Source of the DNA: Spirochaetales bacterium
GTDB taxonomy: Bacteria; Spirochaetota; Spirochaetia; SZUA-6; RPPD01
Direction of reading: 5' to 3'
Assembly (NCBI GenBank): GCA_016934415.1
Contig: JAFGSW010000003.1
Location: forward strand, 1 to 64,000
Length of the DNA stretch: 64,000 nucleotides
Made by a program: the position numbers and the translations under genes. The notes beneath the pieces are model-generated. The model was not told where the DNA came from, did not search any database, and worked only from the letters and a program-made list of their open reading frames with translations. Shown here one piece after another: positions 34,234 to 43,791 of the stretch. Positions within the stretch are counted from its first letter, which is position 1; the number at the start of each line of letters is the position of its first letter.

Positions 34234-35469
34234 TCAGGCATCTTCCAGCATGAGGAGCGCCATCACTTTCGCGTCTCCCGCCATGTGGTCGACCACGCAG
34301 TACTCGTTGGGCATGTGAGCCTGGTGGTCGATCCGCGACCAGACCGCGGTGTCGATGCCTGCGCGGCGCAGGTAGGCGCCCACCGTGCCGCCGCCTATCC
34401 CCACCGGCCGGGCCGCGACCCCGTAGACGGTCTTGACGGCCGCCGTCAATCGCGACACGAGGGGCGAGGAAGCCTGCGTGGCGGGAGACGATTCCCGCTG
34501 AACGGTTTCCATGCTCACGGACACGCCGTATTTCGTTTCGACATCCCGGGCGGCGGCCTGAATGCGGCCGTAGACCCCGTCCAGATTCTCGGCCGGCAGG
34601 ATCCGGCAGTCGACGTAAAAAACGTCATCGCCGGGAATGGTGTTGACGTTGGGGACGTTCGCTTCCTTTTTGGTGGGGGAGAAGGTGGAGACCGGCGGGT
34701 CGAAGAGGGCGTCCGAGCGCGCGTAGGCGCGGTTGAGTTCGTCGATCCGAAGCACCAGGTCCGAGGCGGCCACGAACGCGTTTTTGCCCCGGTGCGGAAT
34801 CGAACCGTGCACCTGCACGCCTTTGGTGCGGATTTTGAGCCAGAGGATGCTTTTTTCCGCGATCTCGATGGCGGAGCCGTCGGGCTCGCCCGCGTCGGGG
34901 ACCAGGGCGAGCCCCGGTTTGCGGAACGGCTCCGGAAAGTGATCGAGGAGATACTTGATGCCGTAGGTCGAACCGGTCTCCTCGTCGGCGGCGAAAAGAA
35001 GGCTGACGTCGGCCGCGGGGGTGAGGCCGAGATTCTTCAGGGCGAGGAGGGCATGGAGCGAGGCGACCAGGCTCTGCTGGTTGTCCTCGGTCCCCCGGCC
35101 GTAGAGTTTCCCGTCCGCCTCGCGCAGGACGAACGGATCGCCGGTCCAGGCGGCGAGGTCGCCGGGCGGCACCACGTCCAGGTGGGTCATGATCCAGAGA
35201 ACGCGGCCGCGGTCGCGGCCCGGCCGGGTGACGAGCAGGCTGGGCCGCTCCCCGGAAGGCGCGCGGGAGTCGGGTGCGGCCATCCGCTCGATTTTCGAAA
35301 ACCCCATCCCGCGGACATGCTCTTCGAGAAAGGCGGCCTTCTCGCTTTCACCGCGGCCGCCGGACTCCGGCGCGATCGCGGGGAGGGCGGTGAGCCGCCG
35401 TTGAAGCTCGATCATGTCGGGGCGCAGGCGCTCGATTTCGGCGAAAAGGACATTGATGTCGGGTTTCAT
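34234..35469 (-). CDS. M20 family metallopeptidase / dipeptidase
   Basis: 411 residues from the ATG at 35467-35469, preceded by AAGGAGTCC. Metal ligands appear as THLDVVP (His and catalytic Asp), GRGTEDNQQS (bridging Asp), ADEETGS (general-base Glu and metal ligand) and, near the C-terminus, RIDHQAHMPNEY (His). It is the M20 fold shared by ArgE, DapE and small dipeptidases. The pattern with VHGSIPHRGKNA in the lid domain matches peptidase subgroup members annotated as M20 family metallo-hydrolases. Probably a cytoplasmic aminopeptidase/dipeptidase; substrate uncertain. Confidence 0.88.
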   Translation of the reverse strand: MKPDINVLFAEIERLRPDMIELQRRLTALPAIAPESGGRGESEKAAFLEEHVRGMGFSKIERMAAPDSRAPSGERPSLLVTRPGRDRGRVLWIMTHLDVVPPGDLAAWTGDPFVLREADGKLYGRGTEDNQQSLVASLHALLALKNLGLTPAADVSLLFAADEETGSTYGIKYLLDHFPEPFRKPGLALVPDAGEPDGSAIEIAEKSILWLKIRTKGVQVHGSIPHRGKNAFVAASDLVLRIDELNRAYARSDALFDPPVSTFSPTKKEANVPNVNTIPGDDVFYVDCRILPAENLDGVYGRIQAAARDVETKYGVSVSMETVQRESSPATQASSPLVSRLTAAVKTVYGVAARPVGIGGGTVGAYLRRAGIDTAVWSRIDHQAHMPNEYCVVDHMAGDAKVMALLMLEDA

Positions 35470-35539
35470 TATGGACTCCTTGAGCGGTATCGTCGTGAGA
35501 CGGGATTCAGCGTAGGACAATCGTGGAATTTCCGCAAGT

Positions 35540-35576
35540 ATGAAAAAAAGAAATCGCGCGGCTGGAACCGCGCGAT
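35540..35576 (-). terminator. Intrinsic terminator for the hsp20 operon
   Basis: On the minus strand ATCGCGCGG pairs with CCGCGCGAT around a 6-base loop and is followed directly by TTTCTTTTTTTC. It is 30 bases beyond the stop of the second hsp20 gene. Confidence 0.85.
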
Positions 35577-35606
35577 CGACTGCTGTCCAGAAAGCTCATA
35601 ACGCGC

Positions 35607-35969
35607 TCAAGTGCGGGCGACGACTTCAATCTTCCTCGGCTTTTCGGATTCCTTGAGAGAGAGGGCGATGATAAGCTGCCCGTTCACCAATTCCGCCTCG
35701 ATTTTATCCCTGTCGATGGTGGCGTCGAGCGTGTACGCCTGGTAAAAATCCCGGTCGGGGATCTCCCTCACCAGGTAGCGACCGGCGCCGGCGGCCACGG
35801 CGTCGCGTTTGCCCGAGATCTGGAGCTCGTCGTTCTCGACGTGTATGGAAAGGCTCTCCTTGGTGACGCCCGGCATGTCGAGCCGGAGCATGATTTTTCC
35901 GCCTTCCTCGAAAATATCGCAGGGGGCGGCTGTGGTTTTTCGCATCGGTTTCCGGTCATTGTCGTTCAT
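35607..35969 (-). CDS. Hsp20/alpha-crystallin small heat-shock protein (second)
   Basis: 120 residues. ATP-independent holdase chaperone. The alpha-crystallin domain occupies nearly the whole protein (LRLDMPGVTKESLSIHVEND through YTLDATIDRDKIEAEL and GQLIIALSLKESEKPRKIEV). The N-terminal arm is short and the C-terminal I-x-I/V anchor is present as IEV. Start supported by AAGGAGGCACAGCG. It follows the other hsp20 gene by 18 bases and shares its terminator. Confidence 0.92.
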   Translation of the reverse strand: MNDNDRKPMRKTTAAPCDIFEEGGKIMLRLDMPGVTKESLSIHVENDELQISGKRDAVAAGAGRYLVREIPDRDFYQAYTLDATIDRDKIEAELVNGQLIIALSLKESEKPRKIEVVART

Positions 35970-35987
35970 CGCTGTGCCTCCTTTCGT

Positions 35988-36443
35988 TTATTTCGCCTTG
36001 ACCGTGATCTGCTTCGGTTTGGCTTCCTCGCGCTTGGGCAGGACGAGGGTGAGCACGCCGTCCTTGAGATCGGCCTTGACGTTCCCGGCGTCGACGGAAA
36101 GAGGGAGGGGGAGCGTGCGCTGGAAGCTTCCGCTCCAGGTCTCGCGGCGATAGACCTTCCCGTTCTTCCGTTCCTTATCTTCCTTCTTCTCTCCGCGGAT
36201 GGTGAGAACGTTCGACGCGATGGACACGTCCAGGTCCTTTTCGGAGAGTCCCGGCAGCTCGGCGCGAACGGTATAGGCGTCCTCGCTTTCGGTCACATCC
36301 AAGGCGGGGGAAAAACTCCGGTCGAACAACCCCGCCGTACCGGGAAAGCGGTCGAAGTTGAAGAGATCGTTGATCTCGTTTTGCAATACCCGCAGTTCCC
36401 GGAAGGGATCGTAGACATCCGTCGGTCTTTTCATGATAGCCAT
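35988..36443 (-). CDS. Hsp20/alpha-crystallin small heat-shock protein (first)
   Basis: 151 residues with a longer N-terminal arm (VYDPFRELRVLQNEINDLF, the classic class A start) and the crystallin core (AYTVRAELPGLSEKDLDVSI, then the SFQRTLPLPLSVDAGNVKAD strand pair, then GVLTLVLPKREEAKPKQITV). First gene of a two-gene operon; paired Hsp20 proteins of unequal length often form mixed oligomers. A very strong AGGAGGTGTTGT precedes the start. I see no CIRCE or other known heat-shock operator upstream. Confidence 0.94.
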   Translation of the reverse strand: MAIMKRPTDVYDPFRELRVLQNEINDLFNFDRFPGTAGLFDRSFSPALDVTESEDAYTVRAELPGLSEKDLDVSIASNVLTIRGEKKEDKERKNGKVYRRETWSGSFQRTLPLPLSVDAGNVKADLKDGVLTLVLPKREEAKPKQITVKAK

Positions 36444-36675
36444 ACAACACCTCCTAAAAACTGATCTTCATTAATGAATATGCAAAGAGCGTACCAACCG
36501 ATTTTACGTCCTCTATCGCCAGCAGAGGCCGAAAATAGTCATTTCCCGCATTCCCGGCCGGGCGGGAACGGCCGAGTACGGATTCGAAGCAAGGATAAAA
36601 GGGCGGCTGCGTTTCTCAATGAAACAAAAGACGCGGTAAAAATGCGGCGGAGCGTGGCGGCGTGATACAGGAGTA
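36444..36675. other. Intergenic, nothing recognised
   Basis: The space between the hsp20 promoter side and the next terminator holds no supportable gene or repeat family. The 63-residue ORF in the track has no ribosome-binding site and no family resemblance. Confidence 0.6.
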
Positions 36676-36699
36676 AAAACCGGAACACCGGGGGTGTTT
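36676..36699 (-). terminator. Hairpin terminator
   Basis: On the minus strand AACACC and GGTGTT pair around CCC and are followed by CCGGTTTTTAC. It lies about 60 bases after the stop of the TPR-like gene. Confidence 0.55.
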
Positions 36700-36760
36700 C
36701 ATTTTGACAAAGAAACGGCCGCACCGGACGGAGGAGGCGGGTCTTCCCGGGATGGCGGGA

Positions 36761-37528
36761 TTATTTTTTTTGACTCCTGGCGAGCTCGACGTCGACCTTG
36801 GCCAGGCGCAGCCTCAACTTGGCGATGCAATCGTCTTCCTCAAGCGGCAGCCGTTTGTCGTACGGAATGGCCAGGCCTTCGCTGATCGTCATTTCGGCGT
36901 TGCGCCATTCGCCCCAGGAAATGTAGATGTCGGCGATGATGAGATAGTTCGAGCGATAGTCCTTGCCGTATTTGAAGGCGGAGGCGATATCGGCCCGCGC
37001 CTTCGTCCAATCTCCGACGGAGATGATGCCGGGGGCCAGGGCGTACACCGAGGCGCGGATGGCGAAGGGGAGCCCCTTGAAATACGCCGGATCCATGTTG
37101 ATGACAATCGTCATCTGTTCCAGGATGTCGTCTGCCGAAAAAAGGCTGTAGAGGACGCCGTTCGCCTCCGCCCATTTCGCCAGGCCCACCCCGAGCCAGT
37201 AGTGGCCGGCGATGCCCTTCGGATCTACCTTCACCGCCTTGTCGGCGTAGTCCTTGCAGAGGGTGAAATATTTCTTCTTGTCCTCCGGCTTGGTGCTGTA
37301 AAATTCGCCCTGGTAGTAGTTGAGGGCGGCGTACATCCACAGGAGGCCGTAGCCGTTCGGCTTGGCGGCGAGCTCGGCCGTCGCCTGCTTTATAAGCTCG
37401 TTCAAGCCCGCCTGTGTGTTTCGCTGTTGACCCAGCTTGGAATAAAGAAGGTCTTCGATGTTGTCGTCGGCCCGCGCGGCGAGGCCGATGAAAAGCAGGG
37501 CGGCGGCGAAGATGGCGAAGCGCTTCAT
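36761..37528 (-). CDS. Exported TPR-like helical protein
   Basis: 255 residues from the ATG at 37526-37528. Signal peptide 1-20 (AAALLFIGLAARADD), so periplasmic. The mature part consists of helical pairs with TPR-like spacing (ELAAKPNGYGLLWMYAALNY, YADKAVKVDPKGIAGHYWLG, KARADIASAFKYGKDYRSNY). It recalls the periplasmic TPR proteins that accompany TRAP transporters in spirochaetes (TatT of Treponema), but no TRAP genes are adjacent. Role therefore unassigned. Confidence 0.7.
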   Translation of the reverse strand: MKRFAIFAAALLFIGLAARADDNIEDLLYSKLGQQRNTQAGLNELIKQATAELAAKPNGYGLLWMYAALNYYQGEFYSTKPEDKKKYFTLCKDYADKAVKVDPKGIAGHYWLGVGLAKWAEANGVLYSLFSADDILEQMTIVINMDPAYFKGLPFAIRASVYALAPGIISVGDWTKARADIASAFKYGKDYRSNYLIIADIYISWGEWRNAEMTISEGLAIPYDKRLPLEEDDCIAKLRLRLAKVDVELARSQKK

Positions 37529-37692
37529 GTGTCGGTCCTTTTCCGAATGAATGAATCCCGATTCCGATGGCGGACTCGATGGGAACATAATATAAAACAG
37601 CGTTTTTAGCAACAGGTTTCCGATTGCGCGCGGACGGAGCGTCCGGCCTCACTGCGTTTCTAAAGAAATTTGCTTTAAGCCTGAACGAGAAA

Positions 37693-37721
37693 TTTGCATT
37701 CCGTGCGATCATAAATATAAT
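37693..37721 (+). promoter_or_regulatory. Predicted promoter of the radical SAM gene
   Basis: TTTGCA (37693-37698), 17 bases, TATAAT (37716-37721), ending 8 bases before the ATG at 37730; no ribosome-binding site. Confidence 0.55.
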
Positions 37722-37729
37722 TATGCATC

Positions 37730-38827
37730 ATGAAAGACGGAGACGCGAAAAAATACACGTTTTCAATAAAACTCAATTCATTTTGGAGAGCGGCGTCGAG
37801 GATGTGCCGTATGGCCCTCGGGGCGCTTGTCCGCAGCCGTCGATATCTCCTGGTGAAGACGGCCAACTTCCTGCTGGTATGGATTCAAAAGAGGATCTTC
37901 AAACCGGCCCGCGTTATCGGGTACCCCTACTATCTGACCGTTGATCCCGGCAATATCTGCGACATGCGCTGTCCCCTCTGTCCCACGGGCCAGCGGAAAG
38001 AAGGGCGCGCGCGCGGCTTCCTCAGACTCGATGATTTCCGAAAGCTCATCGATCGTCTGGCGCCTTATATCATCGTCCTCGATTTATTCAATTGGGGAGA
38101 GCCGTTTCTCAACCGCGACACGTTCGAAATGATCTCGTACGCCCGCTCCAAGGGCATGGTGGTGCGCGTCTCCAGCAACCTGAATTGCCTCCGGGACGGG
38201 TCGGCGGCGCGGTTGGCGGGATCGGAATGCGATCTTCTGCTTGTTTCGCTTTTCGGCGCGAGCCAGGAAACGGCCGAACGGTACCAGGAGGGTACGGACT
38301 TCGCGCACGTCGTCGAGAACATGCGGGCCGTTCGGAAGGCGAGAAAAAGATTCCCCGTCGTCACCTGGAGATTCCTTGTCAACAAATACAATGAGCATGA
38401 AATCCCGAAGGCCGTGGAAACGATGAAGGGCACGGCCGACGCCGTCGAATTCAATCATCTCTTCTGCGACATGGGAGAGGAGCCGTTTTGGGACAACCGG
38501 ACTCAATATGAAAACATACGCCCCTGGCTGCCGGATGACGGCCACTGGTCCCACTACGACGGTGAATCGGCGATGAAAAAGCGGACGCGTACCCGCTCGT
38601 GCTCCTTCCTGTACTCCAGTTGTTACGTCAATTGGAACGGATCGGTCTCTCCCTGCTGCATGGTGTGGCCCGAGAAATACGATTTCGGGAACGTATTCCG
38701 GGAAGAATTCGAGGCGGTCTGGAACAACGAGCTCTTCCGGGCCAGCCGCGGTCTGATATTCAAAGGCAGGCCCTCCGCCGTGCGGACGATCTGCGGCATT
38801 TGCAGGAAGAACAAGGCGCTGCGCTGA
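37730..38827 (+). CDS. Radical SAM protein with SPASM domain
   Basis: 365 residues. The radical SAM cluster motif is CDMRCPLC (C-x3-C-x2-C) around residue 80, followed by FNWGEPFLN (the GGE-like SAM contact) and core strands. The C-terminal SPASM-type region holds further cysteines (CSFLYSSCYVNWNGSVSPCC and CGIC) for an auxiliary cluster. Such proteins modify peptides or act on cell-surface precursors. No obvious substrate peptide is adjacent; the nearest clusters are a sensor kinase and sugar genes. An N-terminal basic-hydrophobic region (20-55) may associate with the membrane. Confidence 0.88.
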   Translation: MKDGDAKKYTFSIKLNSFWRAASRMCRMALGALVRSRRYLLVKTANFLLVWIQKRIFKPARVIGYPYYLTVDPGNICDMRCPLCPTGQRKEGRARGFLRLDDFRKLIDRLAPYIIVLDLFNWGEPFLNRDTFEMISYARSKGMVVRVSSNLNCLRDGSAARLAGSECDLLLVSLFGASQETAERYQEGTDFAHVVENMRAVRKARKRFPVVTWRFLVNKYNEHEIPKAVETMKGTADAVEFNHLFCDMGEEPFWDNRTQYENIRPWLPDDGHWSHYDGESAMKKRTRTRSCSFLYSSCYVNWNGSVSPCCMVWPEKYDFGNVFREEFEAVWNNELFRASRGLIFKGRPSAVRTICGICRKNKALR

Positions 38828-38838
38828 ACCGCGCGGGA

Positions 38839-41130
38839 TCAGGCCGGCTGTTCCCGGCCGCCGAAGGAGACGGCGACGCAGGCGTGCGGCCGGTTCGACA
38901 GCGTCATGGTGCCGCCGAGCTGGCTGGCAAGCGTCTCCACCAGGTTGAGCCCGAAGGATTCGAACTGCTCGCGGGGGAAATCCTCGGGGAAACCCTTTCC
39001 GGAGTCCTCGATTTCCAGGAGCAGTCCGCCGGGCTCGCCCCGGTCCGCCAGCGACCGGAACCGGACTTCGATCGTCAGGGGCTCGCGCCCGTCGTAGCCG
39101 TGGATGATGGAGTTGGTGATGAGCTCGTTGATGATGAGCGAAAGGGGAAGGGCGATGTCGACGGAAAGCTTGGCCTGGTCGATGTAGTAGGCGATGCTGA
39201 TGTGCCCTTCCTTGAGGCGGGAGACGCTCAAGGCCTGTTTGACCGAGGCCGGGATGAAGGTCTCCGAATCGACCTGGGAAACGTCCTTGGAGAGATACAT
39301 CCGGTTGTGGACATTGGCGATGGCGCGGATCCGGCCCGCGGTCGCGTCGAGCACCTCGTGGAAGCGCGGGTCGTCGATCTCCCGCGATTTGAGCCGGAAA
39401 AGGCTGATGATGATCTGCAGATTGTTCTTGACCCGATGGTGCACTTCCTTGAGGAGCAGCTCCTTCTCCCGCACCGACGTCCGCAGGCCGTTGAGCGCGG
39501 CCCGAAGATCGCTGATGTCCTCGACGCAGCAGAGCACCCCTTCCGGCTCTCCCGCCGGGGTGGCGGTAAAGTTCAGGAAATAGCGGACCGTGATTCGTCG
39601 GCCGGTTCTGGTGACGTTCGTGCGTTCGAAAGTGGCGATTCCCGCGCGCGGGCCCGCGACCAGCGTGTCCCAGTACATCCGTTCGGCATTGTGACGCGAC
39701 TCGGGATACACGAGGGTGAAGAAGTATTTCCCCAGCAGTTCCTCGCTCTCGCGCTCGTACATCCGGCAGTATGAGCGGTTCACGGCCAGGTACTTCCCGT
39801 CGAGCGTAAACAAGGCGATTCCCAACGGCGCCGTCTCGAAGAGCATTCGGTAATCGCTCTCCATCCGTTCCGCCTTCTCCAGGTTGGTCCGCCCCCATTC
39901 CTCGGCGTTCGCCTTTTCCTTCTGGAGGACGTTGATCCGGTACGCGAGACCGAAGGAGAGGAGCACGGCCTCGACGGCCGATCCGACCTGGAGTCCGTAT
40001 TCGGCGAAGAATATCTCCGGCAGGAGGCCGATGTTCCGCAGGAGAAAGGCGGTCACGCCGAGGATGATCGCCGCCCAGGCGGCGATGTAGAACAGGACCG
40101 GTGTGTAGCGCCGGCGCAGACAGCGGACGACCAGAATACCGGTGAGGATGAAAGTGGCCAGGTACGTGATGGCGAGCACCAGGAGCCGGGCCAAATAGGG
40201 CATGAAGAACACCGTGGGCACCATGATGAGTCCGGCGAGGGAGAGCAAGCCGAGCAGCCTGTCGAGGGTTACATTGATACGCGCCGCGATGAGATACTTG
40301 CGAAGGAACTGGTTGTAGCTGGTGAGGGCGAGGGCGGTGAGAATCGTTTCCACCATATCCGGGGTGAGGAAGCCGCCCGCGGGGAGGATGTCGTAGATAA
40401 TGCCGGAAAGCACCACGCGGAGAAGCGCCATGCAGAGAATGTAGCATGAGTAATAGAGATAGCTTGCGTCCCTGAGGAGAAAAAACAGGAGAAGATTGTA
40501 CAGAATCATCGCACCCATGATGCCGAAGAAGATGCCGCTCACGATGGTCTCGGTATCGGCCGTCAGGAGCGTTTTCGCTTCCGCGATGGAGAGGTGGATG
40601 ACCATCGTGTCGCCGTGAACATAGCGGAGGTAGACGTAATGGCTCCCGTCAAGGCGGGGGAGTTTGATGAAAAAAGCCCCGGCCCGGCGGATGGCGTCGG
40701 GACTCTCCCGGTCACGACTGAGTTTCAACTCCCGATATCCTCCGTCCGCTCGGGGGAGATAGACGCGGACATCGTCGAAGGCGTCGGTTTTGAGAAACCA
40801 GGTCCGATTGTCACTCGCGTCCCGAAAGCTGAAGCGACTCCAGACGGCCACGCTGGAATACCCCAGGTTCAGAACAGTCTTCCCCCAGGACCGGAATCCG
40901 CCGGCGGCGGAGGCCGCCTCGGCAAAGGGCATCGTTTTATAGTCGTCGATGAAATATTGGCTGTACAGGCCCGCCAAAACCGTTCCGGTATTATCATGAA
41001 GGGTGATGATCTCTTCGGCGTCGGCCCTGATTCCCCCGAGCAGGAGGAGCGACAAGAGCAGAGCCGCGCCGCCGGCTCGCAACGATCCGGGGATCGTCAT
41101 GAGCGACTTGAACTTCGGGAACGGGATCAC
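38839..41130 (-). CDS. 7TMR-DISM sensor histidine kinase (HisKA_2)
   Basis: 763 residues. Signal-like N-terminus (about 18-38), a periplasmic 7TMR-DISM extracellular domain (45-185), seven transmembrane helices (190-400), one PAS domain (about 430-545, MLFETAPLGIALFTLDGKYL), HisKA_2 with EVHHRVKNNLQIIISLF (about 570), and a HATPase (NELITNSIIHGYDG, EDSGKGFPEDFP). It probably senses an extracellular carbohydrate-like or other ligand and signals inward. It resembles the kinase core of the giant multi-PAS protein at 14-19 kb. No response regulator is beside it. Confidence 0.92.
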   Translation of the reverse strand: MIPFPKFKSLMTIPGSLRAGGAALLLSLLLLGGIRADAEEIITLHDNTGTVLAGLYSQYFIDDYKTMPFAEAASAAGGFRSWGKTVLNLGYSSVAVWSRFSFRDASDNRTWFLKTDAFDDVRVYLPRADGGYRELKLSRDRESPDAIRRAGAFFIKLPRLDGSHYVYLRYVHGDTMVIHLSIAEAKTLLTADTETIVSGIFFGIMGAMILYNLLLFFLLRDASYLYYSCYILCMALLRVVLSGIIYDILPAGGFLTPDMVETILTALALTSYNQFLRKYLIAARINVTLDRLLGLLSLAGLIMVPTVFFMPYLARLLVLAITYLATFILTGILVVRCLRRRYTPVLFYIAAWAAIILGVTAFLLRNIGLLPEIFFAEYGLQVGSAVEAVLLSFGLAYRINVLQKEKANAEEWGRTNLEKAERMESDYRMLFETAPLGIALFTLDGKYLAVNRSYCRMYERESEELLGKYFFTLVYPESRHNAERMYWDTLVAGPRAGIATFERTNVTRTGRRITVRYFLNFTATPAGEPEGVLCCVEDISDLRAALNGLRTSVREKELLLKEVHHRVKNNLQIIISLFRLKSREIDDPRFHEVLDATAGRIRAIANVHNRMYLSKDVSQVDSETFIPASVKQALSVSRLKEGHISIAYYIDQAKLSVDIALPLSLIINELITNSIIHGYDGREPLTIEVRFRSLADRGEPGGLLLEIEDSGKGFPEDFPREQFESFGLNLVETLASQLGGTMTLSNRPHACVAVSFGGREQPA

Positions 41131-41377
41131 ATTCTATTCCCCTTCCGTATGATAGGCCTGAGGTGTAGTTCCGGGAGCCGTCGGAGCATCCGCGCCGGCA
41201 GGGGCGGGATCGGTTTGACGGCCTAGAATAATATTAGTTTGAAAGAGCGAGGTTTGCAAGAAATACTTGTCGGAGCGGATCGGCATGAGGCTTGCAGAGC
41301 GCCCCTTCCTTCACGCTTTACATTTATCACAATGTTTACTAAAATATCGGGGCATCGCCTCAACGAAGGAGCACGGA

Positions 41378-42283
41378 TTGGAAAAAATCGCCGCTTTGGT
41401 GCTGACGTTCAATAGAAAAAAGCTCGTCACGCGGACCCTCGGCGCGCTTGCGCGGCAATCGCTTCCCCTCGATAAAATATTCGTCGTCAACAACGCCAGC
41501 ACGGACGGCACCGATCAGGTGCTCGCGGAATACCGGAAAAAGGGCGGGGACGACCGGATCGAGATCGTTTCCCTGAAAAAAAACCTCGGCGCTTCCGGCG
41601 GCTTCGCCAAGGGCATGGAGCGCATCGTCAAGAATTCGGACGCGCAGTGGATCTGGATCATGGACGACGACGCCGTTCCGGAGAAACGGGCTCTTGAGAA
41701 ATTCAGGCACTTTTACGGCTCCCTTTCCCCGCGGCGGCGCCGAAAAACCGGCATCCTCCTGAACCAGCGCTACATCGACTATGATAAATTCAAGGCCGCC
41801 GCGATCCCCGTGGAGGCCGTCTACGGCCGGGTCAAATTCCGGGCCACCTTCGAAGGTTACCTCATCAAGCGGGAAGTGGTCCGCGACATCGGGTATCCCC
41901 GGAGCGAGTTCTTCATCTACTCCGACGACATCGAGTACACCTGGCGCGCCATCCGCCGGGGCTACCGCGTCTACCGGGTCTACGGCTCGCTCATTTACCA
42001 CAAGGATTGGGCCAAGCTCGACAAGGTCAACCGCGGCCTCGTGGCCAAGCCCAATATCCCCCCGTGGAAGCTCTACTATCGCTTCCGCAACCCGTTCCTC
42101 GTGTGCGAGCGCTACCCCGTTTTACGGTTCTTCATGATGATCGTCCTCTCCATCGACCTCCAGTTATGGGCGTTCATCAACCGCGAGAACGCCTATTTCG
42201 CCAGGCGCGGACTGGCCGACGGCATCAATCTCGTTTCGGGGAAAAAAATCGCGCCGGAATCGCTCCCGGTACCTCGAGATTAG
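41378..42283 (+). CDS. Family 2 glycosyltransferase, GlfT2/rhamnosyl-type
   Basis: 301 residues from a TTG at 41378-41380; a clear AAGGAG seven bases upstream decides this start over the longer ORF. GT-A fold motifs: ALVLTFNRKKLV, VNNASTDGTDQVL, and the metal-binding region WIWIMDDDAVP. Downstream SDDIEYTWRAIRRGYRVY resembles the ED-acceptor region of polymerising GT2 enzymes such as GlfT2. It transfers a sugar from a nucleotide donor during surface glycan assembly. First gene of a run with RmlC-, RmlD- and epimerase-like genes. Confidence 0.88.
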   Translation: MEKIAALVLTFNRKKLVTRTLGALARQSLPLDKIFVVNNASTDGTDQVLAEYRKKGGDDRIEIVSLKKNLGASGGFAKGMERIVKNSDAQWIWIMDDDAVPEKRALEKFRHFYGSLSPRRRRKTGILLNQRYIDYDKFKAAAIPVEAVYGRVKFRATFEGYLIKREVVRDIGYPRSEFFIYSDDIEYTWRAIRRGYRVYRVYGSLIYHKDWAKLDKVNRGLVAKPNIPPWKLYYRFRNPFLVCERYPVLRFFMMIVLSIDLQLWAFINRENAYFARRGLADGINLVSGKKIAPESLPVPRD

Positions 42284-42337
42284 CCGGAAATACCCCATGC
42301 CGTACTTCGAGACCGCACGCGTCGAAAGGAACCGCGA

Positions 42338-42976
42338 ATGAAGATCGTATCCGTCGTCCCGACCGCCCTGCCGGACGTGCTCGTCATGCGCTTCGCGCGT
42401 TTCCGCGACGAGCGGGGATATTTCAGCGAGCCGTTCCGCAGGTCGGACGTCGACGGGCACCCCGCGCTCGCCCCGCTCGCCGGCCGTCCCGTTCTCCAGG
42501 TGAACGAGAGCTGGTCACGGGCCGGCGTGATCCGCGGCCTCCACTTCCAATGGAATCCCTTCATGGGCAAGCTCGTGCGCACCCTGGCGGGCCGGATGGT
42601 CGACATCGCCCTCGACATCAGGCTCGATTCCCCCACCCTGGGGCAGGCGGTGCTCGTCGATCTGCCCGCGGATCCGGAAGGGGAGAAATCGGACTGGATC
42701 TGGGTCCCGCCCGGTTTCGCCCACGGCAATTTCTTCACCGCCCCGACGCTCATTGAATACTTCTGCACCGGCGAGTACTCGCCCGGCAATGAGGCGGGCA
42801 TCAGCCCGTTCTCGGACGATATCGACTGGTCCCTCTGCGACCCGGCTCTGCGGAAGGAATTCGAGAGGCTGAAAAGCTCGGGCCCGCTCGTTTCCGCGAA
42901 GGATAAAAACGGACTCGCCCTGAAGCCGTGGCTCGACGACCCGCGGTCGAGGAATTTCGTCTACGGGAGGTGCTGA
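42338..42976 (+). CDS. dTDP-4-dehydrorhamnose 3,5-epimerase-like protein
   Basis: 212 residues, cupin fold. RmlC motifs are visible: RDERGYFSEPFR, NESWSRAGVIRGLHFQ (catalytic His), VDIALDIRLDSPT and VPPGFAHGNFF. Family members epimerise 4-keto-6-deoxy sugars. No rmlA or rmlB is present, so the true substrate could be a different nucleotide sugar. Last base shared with the next start (TGATG). Confidence 0.88.
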   Translation: MKIVSVVPTALPDVLVMRFARFRDERGYFSEPFRRSDVDGHPALAPLAGRPVLQVNESWSRAGVIRGLHFQWNPFMGKLVRTLAGRMVDIALDIRLDSPTLGQAVLVDLPADPEGEKSDWIWVPPGFAHGNFFTAPTLIEYFCTGEYSPGNEAGISPFSDDIDWSLCDPALRKEFERLKSSGPLVSAKDKNGLALKPWLDDPRSRNFVYGRC

Positions 42977-43791
42977 TGTCCGGCGCGAATGAAAGCGACC
43001 CCGCGCCCGAGCCTCGGGCTCCGTCACGGAGGACGGAAGGCGCGGGCGGCGCGCGAATCCTCTTCACCGGCGGGAGCGGCCTTCTCGGTTCCGCCTTCCG
43101 GAAGATCCGGCCCGAATACGATTATCCCTCCGAGACCGTCTTCGACGTCACCGATTACCGGGGCATGGAGGCCTACCTGCGCCGCGGCGCGTACACGACG
43201 ATTTTTCACGCCGCCGCCTTCACTTCGCCCCCGAAGATCGACGCCGATCCGCTGCAGGCCCTCGAGGTGAACGTCATCGGCACCGCCAATGTGGTGCGGC
43301 TCGCCATGGCGCACCGGCTCAAACTCATATACGTCTCCACCGATTACGTGTTCCGGGGAGACCGCGGCCGCTACCGGGAAGAGGACGAGCTTCACCCGGT
43401 GAACAAGTACGCCTGGTCGAAGCTGGGCGGCGAGTGCGCCGTTCGACTTTCCGACGATTCCCTCATCCTGCGCACGACCTTCGGCCCGGCTCCCTTTCCC
43501 TACCCCAAGGCCTTCGTCGACCAGTGGACGAGCCGGGAGAGCGTGGACGTGATCGCCGGACTCATGGCGCGGCTCATCGACCGGAACGCGCGCGGCGTCG
43601 TTCACGTCGGCGGCGAGCGGAAGACGGTGTATGAGTACGCCACATCGCTCGATCCGGCGCGGCCGATCGGGGAGCTCTCCATCAAAGACGCCGGCTTTGC
43701 CGCGCCGGCCGACACATCCCTCGACTGCGCGCTTATGAAAAAAATCCTGCTCGCGCCCGACGGCGGAATTCGAAAGGAGGAGCGGACATGA
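42976..43791 (+). CDS. RmlD-like NAD(P)-dependent sugar reductase
   Basis: 271 residues from the ATG at 42976. After a charged N-terminal tail of about 25 residues comes the Rossmann loop FTGGSGLLGSAF, then HAAAFTSPPKID, the STDYVFRGDRG segment and NKYAWSKLGGE (YxxxK catalytic pair). This is the extended SDR fold of dTDP-4-dehydrorhamnose reductase. It is somewhat shorter than usual in the C-terminal substrate domain. Coupled to both neighbours. Confidence 0.85.
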   Translation: MSGANESDPAPEPRAPSRRTEGAGGARILFTGGSGLLGSAFRKIRPEYDYPSETVFDVTDYRGMEAYLRRGAYTTIFHAAAFTSPPKIDADPLQALEVNVIGTANVVRLAMAHRLKLIYVSTDYVFRGDRGRYREEDELHPVNKYAWSKLGGECAVRLSDDSLILRTTFGPAPFPYPKAFVDQWTSRESVDVIAGLMARLIDRNARGVVHVGGERKTVYEYATSLDPARPIGELSIKDAGFAAPADTSLDCALMKKILLAPDGGIRKEERT